Below are positions 15,899 through 23,458 of a DNA stretch of 28,276 bases, piece after piece. The notes below the pieces were generated by a model, which worked only from the letters and a program-made list of their open reading frames with translations, did not search any database and was not told where the DNA came from. Source of the DNA: a virus; IMG/VR virus record IMGVR_UViG_3300049811_000125, positions 1-28,276 of that record, one strand, 5' to 3'. Every line of letters begins with the position of its first letter. The stretch's first letter is position 1. The position numbers and the translations under genes were made by a program.

Positions 15899-16354
15899 CA
15901 CTGGCAGTTTATCGCGCTTGCGCGAATTACACGTTCTACATAAAGGTTGTATGTTCTCTATTACGTTAGCGCCACCTTTTGATAGCGGAATAATATGATC
16001 CTGTGTAATATCTTCTGCGCTGCCACAGTAGGCACACCTGTAATTAAACCGCTCTAGCATTGCTTGCCAGTCAACAATATCTATTTTTCCACTTTTCAAA
16101 GCATACTTACGCCTACGTTGATCGTCTCGTTTAACTTGTAAGTACTTTTCGTAGTTTAACTTTTTCCAACGATCTTTTTGCGCGCGGCTTTTATCTGGAT
16201 TTCTAACCACCCAATCTTTTATTTGAGCATTTTTACATGACTTACACTTACTTGTCACGCCATATTTTCCGTTAGCCTGCCGGTGAAAATACTCTGGTGT
16301 TGCTAGCAATCTATCATTACACCCAGAACATACTTTATATTGTGCAGGAGTCAT
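15893..16354 (-). CDS. free-standing HNH homing-type endonuclease
   Basis: 153 aa from the chosen ATG. The C-terminal HNH nuclease domain shows the paired CAYCG and CRTCNSRK zinc knuckles around the ITQDHIIPLSKGG core (catalytic DH) and ENIQPLCRTCN. The N-terminal third has two further Cys pairs (VCSGC, KCKSC), a zinc-finger arrangement seen in several phage HNH proteins, then a basic linker. The ATG at 16354 lies inside the last codons of the ribonucleotide reductase gene. Upstream TTG and GTG codons in frame could add 6-7 residues. A free-standing HNH directly beside an intein-bearing RNR is a typical mobile-endonuclease position, and it may promote its own spread into related phages. Confidence 0.85.
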   Translation of the reverse strand: MTPAQYKVCSGCNDRLLATPEYFHRQANGKYGVTSKCKSCKNAQIKDWVVRNPDKSRAQKDRWKKLNYEKYLQVKRDDQRRRKYALKSGKIDIVDWQAMLERFNYRCAYCGSAEDITQDHIIPLSKGGANVIENIQPLCRTCNSRKRDKLPVV

Positions 16355-19300
16355 TGCTACAATACCTATCACCAATTGCCTCTAGATTATCAACGCCATC
16401 ATATATTGCCGAAAAGTCAATCTTTTTAATTTGACCGATATACGAATTGTACTCATCTTCCGTAATTTGAGTATATGGTTGCTGCGGATATGATTCATTA
16501 CTCATGGGCAAAAATGACACTGCTTTCAGCGACCCCTCATGTAATCTTAATGCTGGAACAAGGAGGTGCTTTTCTGTTTCCTTATCAAAAGAGACAGTGA
16601 CAGAAACACCATTGTCGCTCCAATAATGCTGTGCTTTTGCAGCCAGACCGATTTTTTCAAATACTGAAACTTCTCGCTCTGAGCGATGGGCATTAGACTT
16701 CACCGGAAAATACACAACATAAGTATCATGGCTAACAAGGTCTTTTTCGATCTTGTACCCAGCAGCCCTGAATAGTGGAATCATTTTGTCTGATCCGCCG
16801 AATCTGATAGCGCGCATATAGTGCTTGCCCCCTGGCCCCCAGTGGATGCCGGGGGAGGCACCCGACAAAAGGCTTACCGTGCCTTCTGGCTTGATAGTAG
16901 TAACACGGTTAGATTCACGCACGCACAGCCACTCAGAATAAATCTTGTCTAGGCGACGAACCTCTTGATAGCCAGCATCCATCCACTCAAGAATTTCTGG
17001 GAGTCCATGCTCATCAATTACGTCAGTAATACCAGTAAGCGACAGGCCAATGCGACGGTTTCTTTGCATAACACTATTTGTTTTAGTCCATGGCGTAGGA
17101 ACAAGTGTCACTGTTTTAGCATATAGGAACGCAAACTTTAATGTTCGCAAAAAATCTTCTTTTGACTCGGCATTTTGTAAGTGAACAGTTACAAGGGTAC
17201 ACATTTCTTGTGACTCTAGAGGCTGTTCTGAATTGTGCGCGTAGAGTCCATTTGCGTCAAAAGCGTGCACATTGTCTACCTCTGCGTCCCACACTTCCTG
17301 CCGACCGACAAACTCAAATGAGTCAACTGTTGCCACGAATGGCTTTGTATACTCTTGCTTTCTCCAAGAAAGCGCGTGTTGCAGTTTCTCTGACTTTGCC
17401 TTGTGTAAGAATCCGATCTTGTCTGCATAGCGAAGTGCGCTGTCTGCGGAAATAACTAGCCTCCATGAAGCCTTGGTCTTATAGTAAGCCATTCCACCCT
17501 TACCGTCCGGTAAAAGAGATTCGCCAGCATCACGAGCCTTATAGATTTTTGAGTTGATTCCAAGACGGAGAAGCATTCTTTGCACTACAAGAAGCAAATC
17601 TCTACTGGACTGCCCTAGCCTAATGCTAAGCCCCTTATATGAATCTGACTCATTATAACCTTCTACATGACCGTCTGCATCAAACAAGCCTCGCAAGAAC
17701 CCTTTATAGAACTCGCTTGACTCGCCCTCCAAGTGAGTAACGTCATGCTTGTTGTCAAGTTTCATACCATATTTATAAGTCAATGGAGTAATACTCATCT
17801 TTTGATATGGACGGTCTGATACCGCAGACCACCCGCCCCAGTCCGACCTAGTTGCATGCTCTTCAGCGATCTTTTGAGTGTAGTCTGCAATATCACGATC
17901 ATCTCCGTCAATATCCCATACCTTAAGGTGTGCGGAATATACTGGCATACCGGCCTTAATATACCCACGGTCACGCTGGGCGACCTTATTCTGATTGCTG
18001 AAGTTGCCGTCGCCTACAAAATGCCCCAGAACATACCCGTCGCCATAGTTGTCTGTATTGCCCCATGAGATATCATTGTGGCTATTAAGCCTAATTTTAT
18101 CACCAGAACGCAAGTCTTGAGCCTGAACCCAATCTCCACCCTCCTTCAGCATTCTATGCTCTGGGGTAAGTTCTATGACGAACCCCTCCTTTGTAGAGAG
18201 CCTATAAACATCTCCAACTCCTGAAACCCATGGCTGGGACGCATGATATTCTTTACCGTCTACAATCGCAGTGAACTCGCTATCAATATCGCAGATTTGG
18301 CGCGGCCCGTCAGAAGTCATAATACTTGTAGTAGGCGCAACGCAGCATGGGTTAAAACCAACTACACGGCGATCCTTGTCGTCGGGGGCGTCCATCATTC
18401 TTCCGCGCGATTTGGCAACATCAAGCCATACAAAACCAGGCTCACCATTATTAACAATTAAATCAAGATACTTTTCATAATCTGCTCCAACAGGAACGTT
18501 AATTGAGTTGTTAGAGGCCCAGGCCCAGCCAGGATTATTTGGATCATATGAATTCCGCTCTGGGTAAACGCTTGCATTTTTTAAATCTAAGAATTTTGCA
18601 TCATCATAATCGCCCAACATAATTTCCGCACTGCGGCGAGTTGATCCAGCGATAACACAAGCGCCAATCATATTGAAAATATCTACAATTGTTTCAGAGT
18701 CAAGTGTTCTGCCGACTCGCTTCTCAAAAATTACCTCAAGCCTGTCGTGCAACATAATAAGTGGCTCTGGCCCAGATGCTAGCCCTCCAAAAGTCTTTAG
18801 CGGAGTCCCCTTCGGGCGAATAAGGCTATAGTCAAACTTAATTGGAGCATTATGGCGAAGGTATGAATTAATCAGAAGGCGTAGAGATTCTGCCCAACCC
18901 TCCCTAGAATCTGGAACTACAAATGTTTCAACGTTACCGGAGCGCTCACGGATTTCAATATGCTTTTTTGCGCCTAGCATATCAGCGCCGACCCCGACCC
19001 CATACATGAGCGCTAACATAGCCCACTGAAATACCGCTCCGGGGTCGTGTCGGTCAATGTCTCCGGTAGAAATAACAGCACAGTTTTGCAGGGATGCGCT
19101 ATTGCCATCCATCACCTGCTTACTGCCCATTTTCTCTAGACCGCGCCCAGGTGGAGTCCATTTTAGATTAAACATTCGATCAAAGAACTCTTTGGCGCTG
19201 GCTTGCCCTTTTTGATCATTCCACTCCAACTTATTTGTTTTTGCATGGCTTTTCTGAATTGAATATGTGCCATTCGTTACACGAACGCATGTATCCAGCC

Positions 19301-19460
19301 AGCGCTCTTTAGTTCCGTCACTATTAAGATTGGAGTAGGTACGCAAAAATGTCAATTCTCCTAAACTGTTACTCCCTGCATCACGGAATCCGAACGGTGG
19401 CTCCACCGTCTTGTACTTCTCAATAAAATCAGGCAACAGCCTAAAAGAAAAATCAGTCAT
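16335..19460 (-). CDS. nrdJ: adenosylcobalamin-dependent ribonucleoside-triphosphate reductase (class II), with intein
   Basis: 1041 aa; about 670 aa after splicing, somewhat shorter than the 739-aa Lactobacillus enzyme. It reduces ribonucleotides to deoxyribonucleotides using vitamin B12 coenzyme and so supplies dNTPs for phage replication. Visible features of the monomeric RTPR type: SLQNCAVIS (Cys127, redox pair member), radical-site Cys372 in FNPC directly before the intein, Cys at +11 after splicing (QEMCTL) as the redox partner, the PEGTVSLLSGASPG-like loop, and the C-terminal CSNDSC pair that re-reduces the active site. The ATG has GTAGGAGAG upstream. A small hairpin lies before the gene. 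It overlaps the downstream HNH gene. Confidence in the class is high because the Cys spacings match. Confidence 0.95.
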   Translation of the reverse strand: MTDFSFRLLPDFIEKYKTVEPPFGFRDAGSNSLGELTFLRTYSNLNSDGTKERWLDTCVRVTNGTYSIQKSHAKTNKLEWNDQKGQASAKEFFDRMFNLKWTPPGRGLEKMGSKQVMDGNSASLQNCAVISTGDIDRHDPGAVFQWAMLALMYGVGVGADMLGAKKHIEIRERSGNVETFVVPDSREGWAESLRLLINSYLRHNAPIKFDYSLIRPKGTPLKTFGGLASGPEPLIMLHDRLEVIFEKRVGRTLDSETIVDIFNMIGACVIAGSTRRSAEIMLGDYDDAKFLDLKNASVYPERNSYDPNNPGWAWASNNSINVPVGADYEKYLDLIVNNGEPGFVWLDVAKSRGRMMDAPDDKDRRVVGFNPCCVAPTTSIMTSDGPRQICDIDSEFTAIVDGKEYHASQPWVSGVGDVYRLSTKEGFVIELTPEHRMLKEGGDWVQAQDLRSGDKIRLNSHNDISWGNTDNYGDGYVLGHFVGDGNFSNQNKVAQRDRGYIKAGMPVYSAHLKVWDIDGDDRDIADYTQKIAEEHATRSDWGGWSAVSDRPYQKMSITPLTYKYGMKLDNKHDVTHLEGESSEFYKGFLRGLFDADGHVEGYNESDSYKGLSIRLGQSSRDLLLVVQRMLLRLGINSKIYKARDAGESLLPDGKGGMAYYKTKASWRLVISADSALRYADKIGFLHKAKSEKLQHALSWRKQEYTKPFVATVDSFEFVGRQEVWDAEVDNVHAFDANGLYAHNSEQPLESQEMCTLVTVHLQNAESKEDFLRTLKFAFLYAKTVTLVPTPWTKTNSVMQRNRRIGLSLTGITDVIDEHGLPEILEWMDAGYQEVRRLDKIYSEWLCVRESNRVTTIKPEGTVSLLSGASPGIHWGPGGKHYMRAIRFGGSDKMIPLFRAAGYKIEKDLVSHDTYVVYFPVKSNAHRSEREVSVFEKIGLAAKAQHYWSDNGVSVTVSFDKETEKHLLVPALRLHEGSLKAVSFLPMSNESYPQQPYTQITEDEYNSYIGQIKKIDFSAIYDGVDNLEAIGDRYCSNDSCTI
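17232..18344 (-). mobile_element. LAGLIDADG intein in the RNR active-site loop
   Basis: 371 aa (Cys373 to Asn743), inserted between the radical Cys372 and Ser744; splicing would restore NPC-SEQPLE. Splice features: Cys1 (CVAPTTSIMTSDG), block B near LTPEHRM, block F around VWDAEVDNVHAFDANG, the penultimate His and terminal Asn (YAHN), and Ser as the +1 residue. Two LAGLIDADG motifs, YVLGHFVGDG (about 476-485) and FLRGLFDADG (about 588-597), carry the acidic catalytic residues, so the homing endonuclease may be active. All key residues are present. Confidence 0.95.
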
Positions 19461-19495
19461 TTACTCTCCTACGTAAAAATAATTAGAAATTTGTG

Positions 19496-19520
19496 AGAAC
19501 TTTGAGATTTGCAAAGTTCT
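19496..19520 (-). promoter_or_regulatory. 9-bp inverted repeat upstream of the RNR gene
   Basis: AGAACTTTG and CAAAGTTCT form a perfect 9-bp stem with a 7-nt loop, 36 nt before the RNR ATG. No T-run follows, so an operator or leader hairpin is as likely as a terminator of the glycosyltransferase gene. No B12 riboswitch consensus is visible. Confidence 0.45.
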
Positions 19521-19558
19521 ACCCTTAGTGTATCACGACATTACAATAGGCAGATAAT

Positions 19559-20560
19559 TTACAAACTGTTAACCTTGGCTACTACCGGCGCAAATTGTTT
19601 GCGTACTAAGTAGTCCCAGTCGTACTCTTTGTGTATCTGCGGCGCTTGCTCAAACGTTTTGTCAGCAACTTCTTGAAAATGATCATATGCGTACAGGTAT
19701 GCTTTAACAAGATCGTCATGGCTTGGCTGCAACACCGCGCCTGGATGCTCTAGCGGCCATGGCGAACTGGTCATCGTATCACTGACATTTAATTCTGGAA
19801 TTACAAACCTGCTGTATGGTGCCCAGGTGGAAGTCTGGATGGTTGGCATACCCGAAGCAAGGGCTTGGAGGGGGATGAATCCAAAACCCTCGCCATATGA
19901 CGGGTATACCAACGCATCGTGAGAGTGAAACAATCCAATTAATTCATCTAATGTGAATTCTCCGTGAATGTGCTTGATGTTGTCACTGTACTCAGTAGCA
20001 GTATACAACAATCCGGTTCCAAGTTCTTTTCTAATCATGCAATATGAAGCGTGAGTCTTAAAAGTCAGTGAAACGTTAGGATTGTTACGTCCAAAGGCAT
20101 CTATGAAGGCATCGAAGGCGTCCTGCCCGCCTTTCCGAACTGCATCAGAGCCAACATGCAGGAATCGCACTTTGCGATGCGAGCGGCGGTGCTTAGGAGT
20201 CCATCTATGATCAATACCATGCTCAAACACTTTGATATTTTGAGTGCAGCCCGCCTCGTTAAACCATTTTGCGATGAGCGGTGAAGTCGTCCACATCTCA
20301 TCAACAGCGTTCATTGGAAGAATCCATGAAGGGTCAACTTCGTTGGACTCCCATGGAGTATACCCGATGTTGTACTGGCCGGTATTGTGAAATTGGTAGT
20401 ACGGTGGCTGTGTAAAATTTAATAAGATATCCGCGTTTGGATCATTGAACGGTACATCATAGCCAAACTTTTTTAAAGATGTTACAATGCCATAGCCAGC
20501 GGTTCCGTACCCCTGGGAAAGATCAAGCCCTCCGATGTGACTGTGATAGGAGATTTTCAT
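19559..20560 (-). CDS. GT-B glycosyltransferase (family 4-like)
   Basis: 333 aa from ATG. The N-terminal Rossmann-like domain starts MKISYHSHIGG. The C-terminal domain has FLHVGSDAVRKGGQDAF (nucleotide-sugar side) and YPSYGEGFGFIPLQALASGMP, the GT4 donor-binding motif in which the usual second Glu of EX7E is replaced by Gln. It would transfer a sugar to DNA, to a virion protein or to host surface glycans; phage genomes use all three. Start: the in-frame GTG at 20593 lacks a ribosome-binding site, while the ATG at 20560 follows GATGGGGGC, which is modest. It is divergent from the 20744 gene and lies upstream of the RNR. The Gln substitution may slow or alter catalysis. Confidence 0.88.
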   Translation of the reverse strand: MKISYHSHIGGLDLSQGYGTAGYGIVTSLKKFGYDVPFNDPNADILLNFTQPPYYQFHNTGQYNIGYTPWESNEVDPSWILPMNAVDEMWTTSPLIAKWFNEAGCTQNIKVFEHGIDHRWTPKHRRSHRKVRFLHVGSDAVRKGGQDAFDAFIDAFGRNNPNVSLTFKTHASYCMIRKELGTGLLYTATEYSDNIKHIHGEFTLDELIGLFHSHDALVYPSYGEGFGFIPLQALASGMPTIQTSTWAPYSRFVIPELNVSDTMTSSPWPLEHPGAVLQPSHDDLVKAYLYAYDHFQEVADKTFEQAPQIHKEYDWDYLVRKQFAPVVAKVNSL

Positions 20561-20586
20561 GCCCCCATCGTACCACACAGGCCGAT

Positions 20587-20615
20587 TTGACACAAAAAGA
20601 TTCAGATGCTAACGT
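20587..20615 (+). promoter_or_regulatory. candidate sigma70-type promoter toward the thyX group
   Basis: TTGACA (20587-20592), a 17-nt spacer and TAACGT (20610-20615). The -35 is consensus and the -10 is partial. It would place the start near 20622, about 120 nt upstream of the GTG of the first plus-strand gene. An alternative is TTGATA-N16-TATAAA at 20626-20653. Confidence 0.45.
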
Positions 20616-20645
20616 AGTGTTACACTTGATATATATAAAAATAAT

Positions 20646-20672
20646 ACTATAAAAACTATAAAGAACTATAAA
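20646..20672. repeat. three ACTATAAA direct repeats at helical spacing
   Basis: ACTATAAA begins at 20646, 20655 and 20665 (9 and 10 bp apart), within a run of almost pure A and T between divergent genes. Helically phased A-tracts often bend DNA. They could be iterons of a replication origin, an UP-like element or regulator sites; nothing here decides between these. Confidence 0.6.
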
Positions 20673-20694
20673 ATTTTTAGAGTATGTATTACTT

Positions 20695-20720
20695 AATCAA
20701 CTTACGTTAGTAAGTTGATT
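20695..20720 (+). promoter_or_regulatory. perfect 11-bp hairpin before the plus-strand gene group
   Basis: Arms AATCAACTTAC (20695-20705) and GTAAGTTGATT (20710-20720) enclose loop GTTA. It ends 23 nt before the GTG start at 20744 and just upstream of its AAGGGG. It may be an mRNA leader hairpin that protects the transcript or controls translation, or a DNA operator. No T-run follows, so a terminator is unlikely. Confidence 0.55.
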
Positions 20721-20743
20721 TAGGGGATTATTAAGGGGATTCC

Positions 20744-20977
20744 GTGAACATTCAACTATTCAACAAGGCGCGCAGTAAATCAATCAACTCAGCAGACAAA
20801 TTTAGCAAACTGTTCGAGTGTATTGATGATGACCACATGCTTCCTTTGCTTACTGGTTTAGATAAAGATTTAAATATCTATGTATGGTGTCTGGCTTGCG
20901 ACTATAAACATTTTATTGGTTTACAGACGTATGAAGATTTAATAAAATACGAAGGGGTTTCCTTTGATGAAAATTGA
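20744..20977 (+). CDS. small unknown protein
   Basis: 77 aa starting with GTG, which has AAGGGG about 7 nt upstream; no ATG is available near the start. The N-terminus is basic (NIQLFNKARSKS), followed by an acidic region with FECIDDDHMLPLLTGLDKD and VWCLACDYKHF containing a CxxC pair. It could be a small metal-binding phage protein. It opens a tight plus-strand group with the next gene and thyX (overlaps of 11 nt each), so it may share a role in nucleotide metabolism, but no family is recognised. Confidence 0.7.
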   Translation: MNIQLFNKARSKSINSADKFSKLFECIDDDHMLPLLTGLDKDLNIYVWCLACDYKHFIGLQTYEDLIKYEGVSFDEN

Positions 20978-21236
20978 AAATGCAGAAATTCTCAGTATTA
21001 GCAGAGAACCATCCTATGCTGCTTTGATCACTAATTATTTATATGCTTTAAACAAAAAAGTAGTAGATTTTAACGATATTCGGTATACGGTAGAATTGCT
21101 AGACGGCAGGGTATTCACAGGTGTACTATCTGGCGAGGATAACGTAATCCTTGAAAACAAATACGTTCACATTACTTTAATTACAGATACTATGGACATA
21201 GTGACAATACACGGAAGGATTGTTAATGAAGTTTAA
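20967..21236 (+). CDS. small unknown protein coupled to thyX
   Basis: 89 aa from ATG; TTG at 20964 is a weaker in-frame alternative. AAGGGG lies about 10 nt upstream inside the previous gene, whose last 11 nt it overlaps. The C-terminal half reads as a small beta barrel or Sm-like fold (DIRYTVELLDGRVFTGVLSG, shown in part, then ILENKYVHITLI and VTIHGRIVNEV), with hydrophobic strands separated by turns. That resemblance is weak and I name no function. The next gene, thyX, starts within its last codons, so the three genes are translationally coupled. Confidence 0.7.
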   Translation: MKIENAEILSISREPSYAALITNYLYALNKKVVDFNDIRYTVELLDGRVFTGVLSGEDNVILENKYVHITLITDTMDIVTIHGRIVNEV

Positions 21237-21915
21237 TGTTTTGGATAAGGGCTATGTACGGCTAGCCAAAATTAATGGCAGTGAATTAGATATTGTTAAC
21301 GCCGCCCGACTATCTTACGATAATAATTCTAGTAGTATGACTGAGGCAGACGAGCGGCTAATTAATTTTTTAATTAAAGAGGATCACACAAGCCCGTTTC
21401 GTCACGTTGGACTGAGTTTAGAATTTAAAGCACCGCTTATGGTGGCCCGCCAACATTGGCGGCATATCGTTGGCGCTTCCACCATTGAAGAAGGCACTCC
21501 ATACAGTGAACTTTCAAGGAGGTATGTTAGGGGGCAAGAAGAATTTTATATCCCCGCAGCGTGGCGTACAGCCCCGGCAAACAGCAAGCAGGGGTCAGGC
21601 CCAGACCTACCAGAAAGTACCTCAGGCCATCTTAATGAATTATATCTAGATTATCTAGAATATTCTGCTAGTCTTTATGAAAGAATGCTTGACTTAAACG
21701 TAGCGCCAGAGGAAGCAAGAATAGTTTTGCCAGCCAATGCCATGTACACAAAATATTTGTGGTCGCCCAGTTTGCATGCATTGCTAAATTTTGTAAATCT
21801 TCGATCCGCCAAAGACTCTCAGTTGGAGATACAAGAATATTCAAATGCTGTAGAAAAAATTATTGCCAGTACATTTCCTGTTACTTGGAAAGCGTATAGT
21901 CGCAAAGCAGTATGA
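21226..21915 (+). CDS. thyX: flavin-dependent thymidylate synthase ThyX
   Basis: 229 aa from ATG (TTG at 21220 is an in-frame alternative). Makes dTMP from dUMP using methylene-tetrahydrofolate, FAD and NADPH. Family features: NAARLSYDN (about 25-33), DHTSPFRH (about 53-60, folate/FAD contact), FKAPLMVARQHWRH (67-80), then EEGTPYSELSRRYV (88-101), which contains the SELSRRY end of the ThyX signature. The usual RHR-x7-S spacing is replaced by RHI and about eight extra residues. IVLPANAMYTKYLWSPSLHAL near 165-185 is the C-terminal substrate region. GGAAGG precedes the start. With the RNR it forms the visible dNTP-supply group. Confidence 0.92.
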   Translation: MKFNVLDKGYVRLAKINGSELDIVNAARLSYDNNSSSMTEADERLINFLIKEDHTSPFRHVGLSLEFKAPLMVARQHWRHIVGASTIEEGTPYSELSRRYVRGQEEFYIPAAWRTAPANSKQGSGPDLPESTSGHLNELYLDYLEYSASLYERMLDLNVAPEEARIVLPANAMYTKYLWSPSLHALLNFVNLRSAKDSQLEIQEYSNAVEKIIASTFPVTWKAYSRKAV

Positions 21916-21927
21916 TATACTGTAGTT
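21913..21927 (+). promoter_or_regulatory. extended -10 promoter for the HNH gene
   Basis: TGA-TATACT (21913-21921), an extended -10 form, followed by 6 nt and ATG. Its start overlaps the thyX stop codon. The HNH gene would be leaderless and independent of thyX transcription. Confidence 0.6.
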
Positions 21928-22455
21928 ATGATTATAGAATACTACGCTCCCTCCCCGCCAGCACTAGAATCTATTTTAAAGTGTGACTATTGTGGCCAGG
22001 AGAGACGAGTACGCAGAGTAAAAAATCTAATAAATAAAAACGAACATCCGTGTCGGTCTTGCTCTAATAAAATAAATGGAGTGAAAAAGCGTGGTAAGCC
22101 ATCGTGGAATTCAGGTAAAAAATATTCTATTCGAGAAGTAGAAAAAACTTCATATGTAGACAGTTTTGGGTACGTACAGGTTTGGTGCGGGCGAGGTGAA
22201 GGTAGCCGTGGCAGAAAAGATGGGTATAGACTTCAGCATCACTTAGTAATAGAAGACTCCCTTGGCCGACCTCTTGAAAAAGGAGAAATTGTCCATCATA
22301 TAGATGGAAACAAGTTAAACAACTCTATAGATAATTTGTATTTATGTAAAAGTGTGGCTGAGCATAGACAGATTCATGCACAACTAGAAAATGTTGCAAT
22401 GCAATTAGTAGCCTCTGGAGTAATTACTTTTAATGATGGGGTATACAGGGTATAA
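21928..22455 (+). CDS. free-standing HNH endonuclease
   Basis: 175 aa. An N-terminal zinc finger is suggested by CDYC near 19-22 and PCRSCSNK near 41-48. The HNH core lies at about 108-150: YRLQHHLVIEDSLGRPL, GEIVHHIDGNKLNNSIDNL and LCKSVAEHRQIHAQLE, with the HH, N and H residues of the HNH_3-type beta-beta-alpha-metal fold. It probably makes a site-specific nick or break and behaves as a mobile gene. It sits directly after thyX, a frequent target neighbourhood for such endonucleases in phages. It is convergent with the membrane-protein gene, whose stop codon starts at the very next base. Confidence 0.88.
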   Translation: MIIEYYAPSPPALESILKCDYCGQERRVRRVKNLINKNEHPCRSCSNKINGVKKRGKPSWNSGKKYSIREVEKTSYVDSFGYVQVWCGRGEGSRGRKDGYRLQHHLVIEDSLGRPLEKGEIVHHIDGNKLNNSIDNLYLCKSVAEHRQIHAQLENVAMQLVASGVITFNDGVYRV

Positions 22456-23175
22456 CTATTTACCGCCGTAGGCGTGCCGAAAGGCTGACGTAATATGCCA
22501 ACAGCCGTGCAAAGAATGCCCATTGACGATGTACTGGGGGCGGCTAAAAAAAGCAAACAATGTCACAATGACCGGCAATCCCCATGGGATATATGCAAAT
22601 CCTATGTACAGTAATGCAGCCGTAAGCGGCGGCACAAAACCCACCCACCACGTATCCTTCCATCCATCAATAAGTTCGGATAGTGTTATGTCGGAGAAAT
22701 ATGCTACGCCAGGGAGCAAAGTAAGACTGTTGACCATTTCGAAGACCAGCCCTGCAATAAGAATGCCAATAACAATTTCATTTGGTATGCTAAAGGCAAA
22801 TAGGGCGGATAGTGACGCCAAGGACACGGACACGAAGTTCACAAAGATTTTGGGCGGTGCTTGACGATTAATAAACCCCGTCAGCAATGACGCAATAAGT
22901 GCAGCAGCAGCCACAACGTCCAACGGCATCAATGTCATCATAAACAACAATGTCGTGGAGAACAGGCTAAAGTGCAGATATTCGCGGGCGGTAAAGATTG
23001 ACGTTCTAATCTGCTCACTTGCAGCAAATATCACAATAAGCAATATAAAGGCCATAAAGCCGCTAGCCGACAAAAGACTAAAAAATGCCACCGTCATTGC
23101 CAAGATGGATATGGTTGTACGCATGATCCAGGTGCGATCTTCTTTGACCGCCCGCTGAATCGCAGTATTGTCCAT
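22456..23175 (-). CDS. multi-pass membrane protein, unknown
   Basis: 239 aa. About six hydrophobic segments are visible: near 18-35 (IMRTTISILAMTVAFFSLL), 38-52 (SGFMAFILLIVIFAAS), 68-82 (HFSLFSTTLLFMMTL), 84-98 (DVVAAAALIASLLTG), 112-145 (FVNFVSVSLASLSALFAF then EIVIGILIAGLVFEM), and 175-208 (VGFVPPLTAALLYIGFAYI, then GLPVIVTLFAFF). Loop residues are mostly polar with WKDTWW near 171-176. It resembles no phage holin in length or topology, and no transporter or enzyme motif is seen; host membrane modification is possible. TATACT lies exactly 6 nt before ATG, so it appears leaderless. It lies at the edge of the GC-rich island. Confidence 0.75.
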   Translation of the reverse strand: MDNTAIQRAVKEDRTWIMRTTISILAMTVAFFSLLSASGFMAFILLIVIFAASEQIRTSIFTAREYLHFSLFSTTLLFMMTLMPLDVVAAAALIASLLTGFINRQAPPKIFVNFVSVSLASLSALFAFSIPNEIVIGILIAGLVFEMVNSLTLLPGVAYFSDITLSELIDGWKDTWWVGFVPPLTAALLYIGFAYIPWGLPVIVTLFAFFSRPQYIVNGHSLHGCWHITSAFRHAYGGK

Positions 23176-23181
23176 CTTTTG

Positions 23182-23211
23182 AGTATAGCACTAAATTGAT
23201 TAGTATGGAAA
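23182..23211 (-). promoter_or_regulatory. leaderless promoter for the membrane protein
   Basis: Minus strand: TTTCCA, an 18-nt spacer, TATACT (23187-23182), 6 nt, ATG. The -10 is good and the -35 weak. It overlaps the divergent plus-strand promoter at 23196-23225. Confidence 0.5.
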
Positions 23212-23225
23212 GCATCAGGTATAAT
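23196..23225 (+). promoter_or_regulatory. sigma70-type promoter reading into the GC-rich island
   Basis: TTGATT (23196-23201), an 18-nt spacer and a consensus TATAAT (23220-23225). The next gene starts at 23459, so the leader would be about 227 nt. That stretch (23226-23458) goes from AT-rich to GC-rich and shows no convincing ORF; a weak TTGACT occurs near 23316. Confidence 0.6.
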
Positions 23226-23458
23226 TTTGGTATAAATCTTAAATTTCGGAAAAATTGGATAAAAAATTAATTTTTGTCATACATGCTTTGATCCGCATTT
23301 TTGTTGATCTTGGAATTGACTTAGTGCGCCCATACGGAATGTCCCGAAATGTCCGATTCTATGTAACGAAACGGTAACGGTAATTGCGTAGGTCTTCCAT
23401 CCCTTACCTACCCGACTAATGTCGGTATTGCAGTACCCATCTAGTGAGAGGCAGGGCA

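Noticed and set aside
19461-19558. Cobalamin riboswitch before the B12-dependent RNR
   Set aside because: Only a 9-bp hairpin is present in 98 nt; no B12-box-like sequence and too little room for the riboswitch core.
23176-23458. Phage attachment site at the composition switch
   Set aside because: No integrase gene, no tRNA fragment and no duplicated core sequence are visible in the window.
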